64,000 nt of DNA from Pedobacter sp. Leaf176 (GCF_001424305.1 NZ_LMPD01000006.1:192490-256489); one strand, 5' to 3'. Counted from the stretch's first letter, positions 51,199-60,930 are shown. Notes: generated from the letters alone by a model not told the origin. Made by a program: numbers and translations.

Positions 51199-51889
51199 AT
51201 ACTTCTGTTTTGGTGATGATTAATTTCCTTTCCACAGTTCCGTAAACAATCAAATATTGTGCTATCATGTAGGTTGATATAATCAACACATCTCCTTGGG
51301 GAATTTTATAGGCGAATTTATTCAGAGCCAGTGCACTATCTGATAATAAGAAAAACAGCGCGCCATATATAATAAGTTGATAACTAAAAACATTAACTTT
51401 TTTATACCGGTTTATGGCCATAATAGCCATAATGGTTATTATAATGGCATACGTCAGCACTGCAAACTGCATGCCCCCCAGAAATGGCTGGAGGTAAAAA
51501 AACAAACCAATGCAATATATAATCAGCGCACCGGCCAGCCATAAGAAAAATGGATTTTTAAGGTCCGGATTAGATTTATGATCGAGTATGAACGCCCGGA
51601 TATAAAAAATGTGGCAAATTAAAAAAGCGGTAAGGCCGTAAATAAACATACCGGCATGGTTGTGTTCAAGCATTAGCAATACATCTCCTGCAAGCGCAAA
51701 AAGTAATCCTGTAAAGATGCGCTTATGAAAGCGCCCCTTTAAATTTGTAGTTGAATAAAGCCAAATCAAAAGCACAATTACAATTAAAGGCTTGGAAAAA
51801 TCACGTAGCAGTGTGTCGCTATTACTTTGTGCGTAAAGCTGGACAATAAATACCACACTGAAAATAAATGAGAATAATTTGTTTTTCAT
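51197..51889 (-). CDS. YhhN-family (TMEM86/lysoplasmalogenase-like) membrane protein
   Basis: Start at ATG 51889 (MKNKLFSFIF, 230 residues); the track used a GTG 24 codons upstream. About seven to eight membrane helices with the YhhN segments KPLIVIVLLIW, FTGLLFALAGDVLLM and FFLLSDSALALNKF. Eukaryotic and some bacterial relatives hydrolyse lysoplasmalogens; the activity in this host is not established. Confidence 0.85.
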   Translation of the reverse strand: MKNKLFSFIFSVVFIVQLYAQSNSDTLLRDFSKPLIVIVLLIWLYSTTNLKGRFHKRIFTGLLFALAGDVLLMLEHNHAGMFIYGLTAFLICHIFYIRAFILDHKSNPDLKNPFFLWLAGALIIYCIGLFFYLQPFLGGMQFAVLTYAIIITIMAIMAINRYKKVNVFSYQLIIYGALFFLLSDSALALNKFAYKIPQGDVLIISTYMIAQYLIVYGTVERKLIITKTEV

Positions 51890-52025
51890 TTTGGTCGCGT
51901 TTGCCTGGGGCAAATCAGATAACCAAAGTAAACAAATTATAGGTTTTGCAAAAGGTCCCACACAAATTGACAGTCTTCTATAGATTTTTGCTTTTCTGAT
52001 AAATTCAATGCACCAATGAATTATA

Positions 52026-52712
52026 CTAAGTTATGCGTTCCTCGTTTATGGCTTCTACCCATTTTACCTTTTCACATTTTGGACATATATGTTTATTCGT
52101 TGGTTCTATTTTTAAAGTGTTTCCACAAAACGAACAGGAATAAATTGCTGGGTACTTAATTTCTTTATGTTGCTTATCAAACAAATCCGGCAGGATTGGA
52201 AGACCGAACTTTATTTCTTCGTTTTTATAAAAAAATACACTAAGCTCGCCAGAAGTTTCAATTATCGTTAACTTAACCTGTCCTAAATGAGTAATGTTCT
52301 TTTGCCTGAGTTCCGCGAAAAATTCGTCTTGTGCTAAAGGTTCCTTTTTAAAATTTTCAATGGAAAACTCTCCCTCCCTAATTAAACAGGTCGAAGTACC
52401 TTCCACTACTTTAGCTATCGGAACGCTCTTGCCGACGAGAAAAGATGTCAATTTATATGCACTTACAACAACAGCAAAGACCAATATGGCTGAACCAATG
52501 CCTACCTCCTTATAAAACATTGGATCTCCTGCGGCAGAGCCCAGACTGATGATAACGACTAACTCAAAAATGGATAGTTGTTTGACCCCTCTTTTTCCCA
52601 GCAATCTTAAACTAACCAGAATTATAATGTACATAATAAGTGTACGGATTATAATTTCCGGGATAAATGTCCAGTTTTCATCTCCAAATATTATTTTTTC
52701 AAAATCGGGCAT
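52026..52712 (-). CDS. DUF421 (YetF-like) membrane protein with C-terminal zinc ribbon
   Basis: 228 residues: three membrane helices (~20-95), the DUF421 cytoplasmic part with GKRGVKQLSIFELVVII and LIREGEF, and a C-terminal CSFCGN ... CPKCEK zinc ribbon that I do not regard as typical of YetF. Members are linked to spore or envelope functions in Bacillus; the role here is unknown. Confidence 0.85.
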   Translation of the reverse strand: MPDFEKIIFGDENWTFIPEIIIRTLIMYIIILVSLRLLGKRGVKQLSIFELVVIISLGSAAGDPMFYKEVGIGSAILVFAVVVSAYKLTSFLVGKSVPIAKVVEGTSTCLIREGEFSIENFKKEPLAQDEFFAELRQKNITHLGQVKLTIIETSGELSVFFYKNEEIKFGLPILPDLFDKQHKEIKYPAIYSCSFCGNTLKIEPTNKHICPKCEKVKWVEAINEERIT

Positions 52713-52842
52713 GTCCTTGATTGTTTTACTATTAAACTCAAATTGAGTCGCTTTGTTTAAGTGGCATCATAAAATGATCACATTAAAACATTATCAGTTG
52801 GATTTTGTATTAGCATAATAGCAAACTTAAAATAATTATAGA

Positions 52843-53205
52843 GTGAAGAGAGTACTTGTTGTAGATGATGATCCTGATATTTTGGAGGTATTTCAACTTG
52901 CATTGGAAGCTGAAAACTACACCGTTTTTCCGCTACTTTCACCAAGATATATTTTTAAAACCATTAGAGAATTTAATCCTGATTTAATAATTCTTGACAT
53001 CATGCTTAACGGCATGGATGGAAGAGCCGTTTTTAAGCAACTTCGGTCAAATCCGGAAACTGAGCAAATTCCAGTAATTATGGCATCAGCCAGATACGAT
53101 GAAAACTATATCATATCGCAAAAATATCACCCCGACGATTATCTGGAAAAACCATTTAATATGTCCGTAATGCTCCAAAAGGTAAATAGATTAACTGAAA
53201 ACTAA
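52843..53205 (+). CDS. Stand-alone CheY-like receiver protein (GTG start)
   Basis: 120 residues, one receiver domain: DDD at the start, acceptor Asp in LIILDIMLNGMDG, switch Ser in IMASARYDE and Lys in DDYLEKPF. No output domain. The start is GTG 52843; no ATG fits. It lies 11 bases before a barrel gene, and no kinase is nearby. It could act through protein contact or relay phosphate. Confidence 0.88.
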   Translation: MKRVLVVDDDPDILEVFQLALEAENYTVFPLLSPRYIFKTIREFNPDLIILDIMLNGMDGRAVFKQLRSNPETEQIPVIMASARYDENYIISQKYHPDDYLEKPFNMSVMLQKVNRLTEN

Positions 53206-53216
53206 CAATACATTAT

Positions 53217-53846
53217 ATGAAATTAAGATTACTAATGCCTGTTACGGCCCTATTCCTGGCCCTTTCAGTTAATTCAATGGCCCAAACCGATCGTCCAGAC
53301 AAATTATATTCTATGAGTGGAATTGGTTTTGCACTCCCGGTTGGAGAAAGTGCAGATTACTTAAAAGCTAAATTTTCCACTTCATTGGGATTAAACCTTG
53401 GTTTAGGAAATAGTGGCTTGTTTCTATATCCGAAATTGAGCTTACATGCTTTCCAATTCAATCAAATTACGCCAGACATGGGCTACAACTATACAATACA
53501 AAAAGGACGTGCAACAACCTATCTTATGAATGTTGCTTTAGGCTACCGTAAAATTGTCGAAAAATGGGTGTTTTATGGCTTTGCAGGAGCTGGAGGTGGT
53601 TTTATTCTAACCCCACAAGCCGGTGTAAATCCGCAAAACTTACAGGTAACTATGGATAATAAAACAAACAGTACGGGAATTATCGAAACAGGCGGAGGTA
53701 TCGAATATAACATTGGCGGTGCTAACCTATTCGCTGAAGTAAGTTACATGTATGGTTTTAGTAAAATCCAGGACAGGATGTTTAATACCGTTCCAATCTC
53801 TATCGGCATAAAGCCAAATCTTAGTAAATTATTGAAAAAGCTTTAG
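53217..53846 (+). CDS. Outer-membrane beta-barrel protein (209 aa)
   Basis: Signal peptide ending VNSMAQ, then an OmpW/porin-like eight-strand-type barrel with alternating residues (GLNLGLGNSGLFLYPKLSLH, TYLMNVALGYRKIV). No family function is assigned. Co-transcribed with the receiver gene upstream, which is an uncommon pairing. A terminator follows. Confidence 0.8.
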   Translation: MKLRLLMPVTALFLALSVNSMAQTDRPDKLYSMSGIGFALPVGESADYLKAKFSTSLGLNLGLGNSGLFLYPKLSLHAFQFNQITPDMGYNYTIQKGRATTYLMNVALGYRKIVEKWVFYGFAGAGGGFILTPQAGVNPQNLQVTMDNKTNSTGIIETGGGIEYNIGGANLFAEVSYMYGFSKIQDRMFNTVPISIGIKPNLSKLLKKL

Positions 53847-53870
53847 AATCAGATAAGATAAGATAACGCC

Positions 53871-53907
53871 AAGCGGCAACCTAAATTTAGGTTGTCGCTT
53901 TTTTTTC
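53871..53907 (+). terminator. Terminator after the barrel gene
   Basis: AAGCGGCAACCT / AGGTTGTCGCTT stem with eight T's. Confidence 0.88.
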
Positions 53908-54098
53908 TATTTAGTGAAAATGTTAAATTCATAATTCCTGTTATAAGTGACCAACACGAACAATCCTTCTTCCTAATTAACCTGATATGTTACTTAATTG
54001 CAACTTTATCATATTGTAGGAAAAAGATTTCAAGATTAATTCATTAAAATATTTTATTGCTAATTATTTTAGTATAGATTTGTGTAAAATATGCTTTA

Positions 54099-55472
54099 AT
54101 GTTATATGCAGTTGTAGATATAGAAACCACAGGTGGGCATGCTTCGGCAAATGGGATTACGGAGGTAGCTATTAATATTCACGATGATGACAATGTTGTT
54201 GAAAGCTTTACCACGTTAATAAACCCTCAACAGGATGTGCCCATTTACATCACGGCACTTACAGGGATAGACAACGAAATGTTGAAAGACGCACCTTTGT
54301 TTGGAGATGTAGCCCTTCAGATTTATCAGCTTTTGAACAACAAAATCTTCGTTGCACACAATGTCAACTTTGACTACTCATTTCTTAAACACCACCTTGC
54401 TGCCGCAGGCTACGACTTACAATGCAGAAAACTTTGCACGGTAAGAATGAGCAGAAAAATTTTTCCGGGAAAAGTTTCTTATAGTTTGGGCAAGCTTTGT
54501 AATGCCCTTCAGATTCCATTGCAAAATCGGCATCGTGCAGCTGGAGACGCCGACGCAACGAGTTTACTTTTTAATCTTTTGCTTCAAAACGATGCTGAAA
54601 GTCTTGTTCCTGAAATGCTTAAAAAAACATCAAAAGAACAGGTATTGCCGCCAAACCTTAGCAAAGAATCAATCTTAAAACTGCCAAACCAGCCAGGTGT
54701 TTATTATTTCAAAGACAGTAAGGGCAAAATTGTTTACGTAGGTAAAGCCAAGGATTTAAAAAAACGCGTTATAAGCCATTTTACGGGTAATAAGCCTAAT
54801 AGACAACGTCAGGATTTTTTGAAAACCATACATCATGTAGATTATGTAACCTGTGGCACTGAATTAATGGCTTTGATTCTGGAAGCAAATGAAATCAGGC
54901 GGCTCTGGCCGGAAAATAATCGTGCGATGAAACGCTACGAACATAAATATGATTTATATGTTTTTGAAGATCAAAATGGTTATTTAAGACTCGCAATAGA
55001 TAAGCATAAAAAAAACAACAAAGCTTTACAAAGCTTCAATAATTTGCTGGAGGGTTACAACTTTCTCAATCAGATAATAGACAAATATCAACTTTGTTCA
55101 AGGCTCTGTTATCTACAAAAAGCAGCAACGAAATGTAATGCGCATGAAAAAGGGCAATGTTTCGGTGCCTGTAGTGGAATAGAAACCGTTGCCGTTTATA
55201 ATAAACGTTTAAACGCTGCACTTGAAGATCTTCAAAATTTGCAGCCGAGCTTTGCACTTGTAGATGAAGGCAGAAAAGAGGAAGAATTGAGTTGCCTCGT
55301 CGTGGAAAAAGGAAAGTTTTATGGAATGGGCTATTTTACCGACAAGAATTACCTTGCAGACGGCCTTGCTCCTGTTAAGGAAAACCTTTCCGTTTATCAA
55401 TCCAACAGCTATATTTTAAATTTAATTCTCAATTACGCAGAGCTGCATCCGCAAAAACTTTACAAGTTGTAA
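54099..55472 (+). CDS. DEDDh exonuclease fused to a GIY-YIG (UvrC-N/Cho-like) nuclease
   Basis: 457 residues. The N-terminal ~180 are a DnaQ-type exonuclease (VDIETTGG, HNVNFDYSFL, HRAAGDADAT; acidic residues and His intact). From ~200 there is a GIY-YIG domain (LPNQPGVYYFKDSKGKIVYV, GKAKDLKKRV), as in UvrC and Cho. A C-terminal region has Cys residues (SRLCYL, KCNAHEKGQCFGAC). It would incise and trim DNA, likely in repair. Found in several bacterial groups; substrate not tested here. Confidence 0.9.
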   Translation: MLYAVVDIETTGGHASANGITEVAINIHDDDNVVESFTTLINPQQDVPIYITALTGIDNEMLKDAPLFGDVALQIYQLLNNKIFVAHNVNFDYSFLKHHLAAAGYDLQCRKLCTVRMSRKIFPGKVSYSLGKLCNALQIPLQNRHRAAGDADATSLLFNLLLQNDAESLVPEMLKKTSKEQVLPPNLSKESILKLPNQPGVYYFKDSKGKIVYVGKAKDLKKRVISHFTGNKPNRQRQDFLKTIHHVDYVTCGTELMALILEANEIRRLWPENNRAMKRYEHKYDLYVFEDQNGYLRLAIDKHKKNNKALQSFNNLLEGYNFLNQIIDKYQLCSRLCYLQKAATKCNAHEKGQCFGACSGIETVAVYNKRLNAALEDLQNLQPSFALVDEGRKEEELSCLVVEKGKFYGMGYFTDKNYLADGLAPVKENLSVYQSNSYILNLILNYAELHPQKLYKL

Positions 55473-55637
55473 GGGTATAAATTATTTCAGAATAGATGTT
55501 AATGCCTTGACATATTTATACGATGGCAATCACGTCATAAAAATTTTGTCCGGAATACCCCTATAAATTTTCTTTATCAACGACATTCATTACAGTGAAG
55601 GTTATATATCTTTATCCAATTAAATATATATAACGTT

Positions 55638-56054
55638 ATGACAAAATCAATCTGGATAAATCTTCCGGTTAATGATGTAAACAGATCTAGAGATTTTTTT
55701 ACACAAATCGGTTTCACGCCAAATACGCAATACGGTTCAAATGATGATTCCGCGTCTTTTCTTGTTGGCGAAAGTAAACTGGTCATTATGCTTTTTAAAA
55801 AAGAGATGTATGAATCTTTTGCTGGCGGGACAGTATCAAATCCCATTTCCGGAACTGAAGTTTTATTTTCAATAGATGCTGAAAGCCCGGAAGAAGTTGA
55901 TGATTTAGCAAAAAAAGTTATACTTGCTGGTGGTACAATTTATGGCGAACCAGGTTATAAAGATGGCTGGATGTATGGGTGTGGGTTTATTGATTTGGAC
56001 GGACAACGGTGGAGTATACTTTACATGGATATGAGTAAGATGCCACTCGGGTGA
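55638..56054 (+). CDS. VOC-family (glyoxalase/bleomycin-resistance fold) protein
   Basis: 138 residues: KSIWINLPVNDVNRSRDFFT at the start, ESKLVIMLFKKEMY, and C-terminal GWMYGCGFIDLDGQRWSILYMD. One or two of the usual metal ligands are present. The group includes glyoxalases and antibiotic-binding proteins; the substrate is unknown. The SRPBCC gene follows by 13 bases. Confidence 0.85.
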   Translation: MTKSIWINLPVNDVNRSRDFFTQIGFTPNTQYGSNDDSASFLVGESKLVIMLFKKEMYESFAGGTVSNPISGTEVLFSIDAESPEEVDDLAKKVILAGGTIYGEPGYKDGWMYGCGFIDLDGQRWSILYMDMSKMPLG

Positions 56055-56067
56055 TAATCAGTGTAAT

Positions 56068-56508
56068 ATGCTAACAATGAGCAAAGCATTAATATTAGAA
56101 TATTTGTACAATGTAGAGGCAGTAAAAATATGGACCGCCTTAACAGACAATAACGAGATTAAGAAATGGTTTTTCCAGTTGAAGGATTTTAAGCCAAAGA
56201 TTGGTTATAAATTCGATTTTAGCGGCGGACCAGAACAAGGGCCTCATTATTTGCACTTATGTGAAATAACAGAACTTGTTGAAGGCCGAAAACTGGCTTA
56301 TACATGGAGATATGATGGTTATCCCGGTAACTCGGAAGTTTGCTGGGAATTATTTGAAAAAGCAGGACAAACGCGGGTGGTTATAACGCATACAGGTTTG
56401 GAAACCTTTTCAGAAAATGGTGAAAATTTCAGTAAAGGTAGTTTTAAAGCTGGATGGACATATTTTTTAAGTAATGCATTGAAGAATTATTTGGCAAATA
56501 AGCAATAG
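56068..56508 (+). CDS. SRPBCC/AHSA1-type protein
   Basis: 146 residues (ATG 56077, MSKALILEY, is an equally plausible start). The AHSA1 fold shows in VEAVKIWTALTDNNEIKKWF, KIGYKFDFSGG and the C-terminal helix GWTYFLSNALKNYL. Function not assigned; possible ligand binding or toxin-response role as for other members. Confidence 0.82.
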   Translation: MLTMSKALILEYLYNVEAVKIWTALTDNNEIKKWFFQLKDFKPKIGYKFDFSGGPEQGPHYLHLCEITELVEGRKLAYTWRYDGYPGNSEVCWELFEKAGQTRVVITHTGLETFSENGENFSKGSFKAGWTYFLSNALKNYLANKQ

Positions 56509-56614
56509 TATTGGAACACTTATACCATGATTTTTGCCTCAGTAATTAATTTATTCTTCTTACAAACGTGATGGGTAGTACATAAATTCATTAAATCAAA
56601 TACATTTAGTAAAA

Positions 56615-57880
56615 TCAGATCTCATCTAAAGCTGATCTGATTGCGTCGTAAACATAATCCAGATCTTCGTCGCTAATTACATAAGGAGGCAAAATATAAA
56701 TGATGTTGCCAAGCGGTCTTAAAATAATCCCTTTATCTAAAAAATAGGTATATAATATGTTACGCAAATTGCTCAGGTAAGATGTTTCACCAACTGTTAC
56801 CCATTCAATCGCCAGAATTGTTCCGGTTTGGCGGCTTGTTTTAATTTTAGGATGTGTTTTGATTTCCTTTAGAAAACCGGCATGTCTGGCTTCGATTCGC
56901 TTAATGTTTTGAAGTGTTTCACTTTGTAACAAGATATCTAAGCTTGCCAAGGATGCAACGCATGCTATTGGATTGGCTGTAAACGAGTGTCCATGATATA
57001 GGGTTTTTAGCTTATCATCACTTAAAAACGCCTCAAATATCTCATTTGTGCAGGTGGTTATACCCAATGGCATTGTCCCACCAGTTAAACCTTTGCTTAA
57101 ACAAAATATATCTGGTTTATTTTCCAACTTTTCGCAAGCAAAATAGGTACCCGTTCTGCCGAAACCCGTCATTACTTCATCTGCGATAGTGAGCACCTCC
57201 ACTTCTTTACAAACAGCAAGCAGTTCGTCCAGATAGGTGGCTTCGTACATCAGCATGCCCCCGGAGCCTAAGATAAGCGGTTCAAAAATGAAACATGCCA
57301 ATTCCGATTTCAGCTTTAGAATTTGAGCTTTGAGCCTTTCAATATTATCCTGATTTGGTAAATCGATGAACTCAACATCAAATAATAAATCATTAAACGC
57401 ATTGGTAAAAATGCTTCGTCCACTTACCGACATGGCTCCGAAAGTATCGCCATGGTATGCGTTTTTGAAGGCCAGAATTTTAGTTTTCGGTTTGGCTCTA
57501 TTATCCCAATATTGCAAACACATCTTTAAAGCAACTTCAACTGCAGTTGAGCCATTATCGGTATAAAACACTTTCGCCTGTTTTCCAGGAAGTAAAGGAA
57601 GTAATCGCTCTGCCAAGCGGATAGCGGGTTCGTGCGTAAAACCAGCAAAAATTACATGTTCCAATACTTTTAGCTGGGCTGAAACCTGCTCTGCAATGTA
57701 GGGATGCGCATGTCCGTGAATATTCACCCACCATGAAGAAATGGCGTCAATATACCGCCTTCCATTCTCGTCAAAAACATAAACCCCTTCTCCCCTCACA
57801 ATTGGAATGTGAGGTAAGGCATTTTTCATTTGAGTGTAAGGGTGCCAGATTACCTTACTATCTCTCTCTATCAAACTCAT
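56615..57880 (-). CDS. bioA: Adenosylmethionine-8-amino-7-oxononanoate aminotransferase
   Basis: 421 residues, fold-type I PLP aminotransferase. PLP lysine in CLSKGLTGGTMPLG, GHAHPYI, SWWVNIHGHAH typical of BioA and DEVMTGFGRTG. It makes 7,8-diaminopelargonate in biotin synthesis. bioB lies 53 kb away and no other bio gene is here. Confidence 0.95.
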   Translation of the reverse strand: MSLIERDSKVIWHPYTQMKNALPHIPIVRGEGVYVFDENGRRYIDAISSWWVNIHGHAHPYIAEQVSAQLKVLEHVIFAGFTHEPAIRLAERLLPLLPGKQAKVFYTDNGSTAVEVALKMCLQYWDNRAKPKTKILAFKNAYHGDTFGAMSVSGRSIFTNAFNDLLFDVEFIDLPNQDNIERLKAQILKLKSELACFIFEPLILGSGGMLMYEATYLDELLAVCKEVEVLTIADEVMTGFGRTGTYFACEKLENKPDIFCLSKGLTGGTMPLGITTCTNEIFEAFLSDDKLKTLYHGHSFTANPIACVASLASLDILLQSETLQNIKRIEARHAGFLKEIKTHPKIKTSRQTGTILAIEWVTVGETSYLSNLRNILYTYFLDKGIILRPLGNIIYILPPYVISDEDLDYVYDAIRSALDEI

Positions 57881-58002
57881 GAAGCATCTACAATTTTTAA
57901 AACAGGTTAATACGGATTTTGAAGATTAGAAAAATAATGCAAATCGCTAAATAAATTGCAAATTAGCGTTCCTTTCAAACCAAGTCTGATATAATATAAA
58001 AT

Positions 58003-58458
58003 TTATTTTCCACTAATTTTAAATTGCTGCTTTAATAGTTCTGCAACAGTTTTATCTGTTTTGAAAGTAATTTCGTCAATCGATAAATCCTGTATTTTCA
58101 CCCAGCGAAATGCCTGAAGTACTTCGCCTAAGTCATCAAAATCGTATATTTTCTCTTTAAAGGACAATTCCAGCGGGGCTTTTTCTTTAACAAGATAATA
58201 TACACTTATAACCTGGCTATCGTTGAATGATGATTTTTCAAAAAAATCAGTCGTGTAAAAATGAGATAAGACATCAATTTCAGCGTTACATTCCTCAATA
58301 AATTCTCTTTTCAGGCCATCAATTAAACCTTCACCAAACTCTAAACCGCCCCCTGGAAACTTGCTGAACCGAAATCCATATTCCTGTTCATCACTTACCA
58401 AAACCTCATCATATTCATTAATGAGCAGACCATAAACCCTTACATTAAAGTAGCTCAT
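58003..58458 (-). CDS. Nudix hydrolase (151 aa)
   Basis: ATG 58458 (MSYFNVRVYG) instead of the tracked TTG. The Nudix box reads GGGLEFGEGLIDGLKREFIE-ECN: the REUXEE core is present but the last conserved Gly is Asn. It hydrolyses a nucleoside-diphosphate-linked compound; substrate unknown. Its start overlaps the end of the CDF gene by 14 bases. Confidence 0.88.
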   Translation of the reverse strand: MSYFNVRVYGLLINEYDEVLVSDEQEYGFRFSKFPGGGLEFGEGLIDGLKREFIEECNAEIDVLSHFYTTDFFEKSSFNDSQVISVYYLVKEKAPLELSFKEKIYDFDDLGEVLQAFRWVKIQDLSIDEITFKTDKTVAELLKQQFKISGK

Positions 58459-59431
58459 TTTCAAAATGCTTTTTATTCTTAATCACTATTTCCGGCGTCC
58501 AGATAATCTCCCTTTTAAAGGATTCAGCTCTTACAGGGCATTCTTTCATATGGCAGTAATGGCAGCATTCAGGTAAACACGGATCTGCATGTATAAAAAG
58601 TTCCGCTTTCCTAAAGCCATTTTTATTAATTAGTTCATCAATCTGAGAAATCTCCCGATGCACCTCGTTTAAGTCAAAGTAGTAAGGTAAAGTAACATGA
58701 CAATCGATATGAAACTCCGGACCGTATTGTTGTGTACGAAGATTATGAACATCAATCCAGGGGTCGCGCCTGTTCTTTTGCAATACGTCAACGACCTCCT
58801 CTACAAGGGTGAAGTCACTTTCATCCATTAAGCCGCCAACTGAACCTCTGGTTAAAGTGTAACCCGAATAAACAATGTAGAAACCGACTAAAACAGATAA
58901 TAAACTATCAAACCATATTATATTAGTAAGTTGAATTAAAATCAAGCCTATAACAATCGCAGCACTTGTGTAAGTGTCTGTCAGCAAATGTTTTCCATCT
59001 GCCTGTAGTGTAACAGAGTGCTCATCTTTTCCAACATTTATGAGGTATAAACCCACAATCATATTAACCAATCCCGTAATACCAATTATTAGAGTTCCTT
59101 CAAATAACTTACCGACCGCATGTGGATATATCAAATTATAAGAAGATTTAAATATGATAATTAGGCCGGCGAGTAGAATGAGTATGCCTTCCACAAATGC
59201 AGAAAAAAATTCAACTTTCCCATGGCCATATGGATGATTTTCATCCCGTGGTTGCGTACTTAAGTAAATACTGTAGAAAGCAAAACTACCTGCAATAACA
59301 TTCACGATGCTTTCGGCTGCGTCAGTCAATATAGCATTAGAGCCCGTAATAAAATAGGCAATAAATTTAGCCAGCATTAATATAACACTTACTGCCAACG
59401 AAATTATAATTGCTCTCTTCTTAACCGACAC
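58445..59431 (-). CDS. Cation diffusion facilitator with Cys-rich C terminus
   Basis: 328 residues. Six membrane helices, the metal-site segments ILTDAAESIVN and LQADGKHLLTD, and HPYGHGKVEFFSAF, then a cytoplasmic domain. The C-terminal part has an unusual cluster CLPECCHYCHMKECPV that probably binds metal. Exports Zn2+ or a related ion against a proton gradient. Coupled to the Nudix gene. Confidence 0.88.
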   Translation of the reverse strand: MSVKKRAIIISLAVSVILMLAKFIAYFITGSNAILTDAAESIVNVIAGSFAFYSIYLSTQPRDENHPYGHGKVEFFSAFVEGILILLAGLIIIFKSSYNLIYPHAVGKLFEGTLIIGITGLVNMIVGLYLINVGKDEHSVTLQADGKHLLTDTYTSAAIVIGLILIQLTNIIWFDSLLSVLVGFYIVYSGYTLTRGSVGGLMDESDFTLVEEVVDVLQKNRRDPWIDVHNLRTQQYGPEFHIDCHVTLPYYFDLNEVHREISQIDELINKNGFRKAELFIHADPCLPECCHYCHMKECPVRAESFKREIIWTPEIVIKNKKHFENELL

Positions 59432-59516
59432 AATGTTTTTTTTCCAAAAATACGCTTATGCAACAAATAAATAAGAAAAACTAGCTGATTTTTAGTGCAG
59501 AATAATATTTGGTTTA

Positions 59517-59524
59517 TATATTTG
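59517..59524 (+). promoter_or_regulatory. -7 promoter element for the aminotransferase
   Basis: TATATTTG, predicted +1 near 59531, leader of about 12 bases before ATG 59543. Confidence 0.5.
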
Positions 59525-59542
59525 CGCTCAAAGTATTTAACC

Positions 59543-60739
59543 ATGAGCACCTTATCTAAAAGAATCAATAGTCTGTCCGAATCCGCAACGCTTAAAATGA
59601 CCAAACTTGGTCGTGAATTAGCATCTAAAGGGGTTAATATCATAAGTTTAAGTGTTGGTGAGCCGGATTTTAACACACCGGATCATGTTAAAAATGCCGC
59701 AAAAAAAGCATTGGATGACAATTATACACGCTACTCTCCCGTACCCGGTTATCCTGATTTACGTCAGGCCATCGTTAACAAGCTTAAAACGGAGAACAAT
59801 TTAGATTACGATATTTCTCAGATTGTCGTTTCTACAGGTGCAAAACAATCCTTATCGAACGTCATTTTAACTTTAATTGATCCGGATGATGAAGTAATCA
59901 TTCCCACGCCTTATTGGGTTTCTTATTCAGAAATGGTTGTACTTGCTGAGGGAAAATCTGTTTTTATTGATACAGATATAGAAAGCAATTTCAAAATTAC
60001 GCCAGAGCAACTTGAAGCAGCAATCACGCCAAAATCAAAGCTTTTCATGTTCTCCTCTCCTTGTAACCCAACCGGTTCGGTTTACAGTAAGGATGAACTT
60101 GCAGCATTGGTTAAAGTTTTTGAAAAATACCCTGATATTTATATCCTATCCGATGAAATCTATGAGCACATTAATTTTGTAGATAAACATGAATCTATCG
60201 CGCAATTTGAAAGTATAAAAGATAGGGTAATCATTGTAAATGGTTTTTCTAAAGCATTTGCAATGACCGGCTGGAGGCTAGGTTATATTGCCGCAAATAA
60301 AGAGATTGCGGCAGCAAATGATAAATTGCAGGGCCAAACAACTTCTGGAACTTGTTCAATTGCACAAAGAGCTGGTATTGTTGCTTACGAACAAGGTTTG
60401 GAGAGTGTTTTAGAAATGAAAGAATCTTTTCTTCGCCGTCGTGAGTTAGTTTACAATTTGTTAAATGAAATTCCAGGCGTTAAAACGAACCTTCCAGACG
60501 GTGCATTTTATTTTTTCCCTGAAATCAGTTCGTTTTTCGGTAAAAAAGATGCTGATGGAAATGTAATTAAGGATTCTTCAGACTTGGCTTTATATTTACT
60601 TAATGTGGGTCACGTTGCAACAGTTGGCGGCGATTCCTTTGGTAATAACAATTACATCCGTTTGTCGTACGCTGCATCAGATGAAAGTTTGGTTGAAGCT
60701 TTAAGAAGAATAAAAGAAGCTTTGGGTAAATTGAGTTAA
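59543..60739 (+). CDS. PLP-dependent aspartate-type aminotransferase
   Basis: ATG 59543 (MSTLSKRINSLSES, 398 residues); the track began upstream at a non-ATG codon. Fold-type I, class I-alpha: SVGEPDFNTPDHV, SSPCNPTGSVY, PLP lysine in NGFSKAFAMTGWRLGY and a C-terminal RLSYA Arg. Probably aspartate (or broad) aminotransferase. A strong terminator follows. Confidence 0.9.
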   Translation: MSTLSKRINSLSESATLKMTKLGRELASKGVNIISLSVGEPDFNTPDHVKNAAKKALDDNYTRYSPVPGYPDLRQAIVNKLKTENNLDYDISQIVVSTGAKQSLSNVILTLIDPDDEVIIPTPYWVSYSEMVVLAEGKSVFIDTDIESNFKITPEQLEAAITPKSKLFMFSSPCNPTGSVYSKDELAALVKVFEKYPDIYILSDEIYEHINFVDKHESIAQFESIKDRVIIVNGFSKAFAMTGWRLGYIAANKEIAAANDKLQGQTTSGTCSIAQRAGIVAYEQGLESVLEMKESFLRRRELVYNLLNEIPGVKTNLPDGAFYFFPEISSFFGKKDADGNVIKDSSDLALYLLNVGHVATVGGDSFGNNNYIRLSYAASDESLVEALRRIKEALGKLS

Positions 60740-60750
60740 ATGTTTTTTCA

Positions 60751-60788
60751 AAAATCCTCTGCTTATTATTCAGCAGGGGATTTTTTGT
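60751..60788 (+). terminator. Terminator after the aminotransferase
   Basis: AATCCTCTGCT / AGCAGGGGATT stem with six T's. Confidence 0.85.
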
Positions 60789-60930
60789 TTGAGTCAAAGG
60801 TATACTGACTAAAATAGACTATATGAATATTTTAAAATAGATGATACTTTAAGTAAATAATATTCCAGAATCAAAATAAGGTATTATCTTTACCTGATAT
60901 CAATCACTTCTACAAGTACAATTCTCTTTA

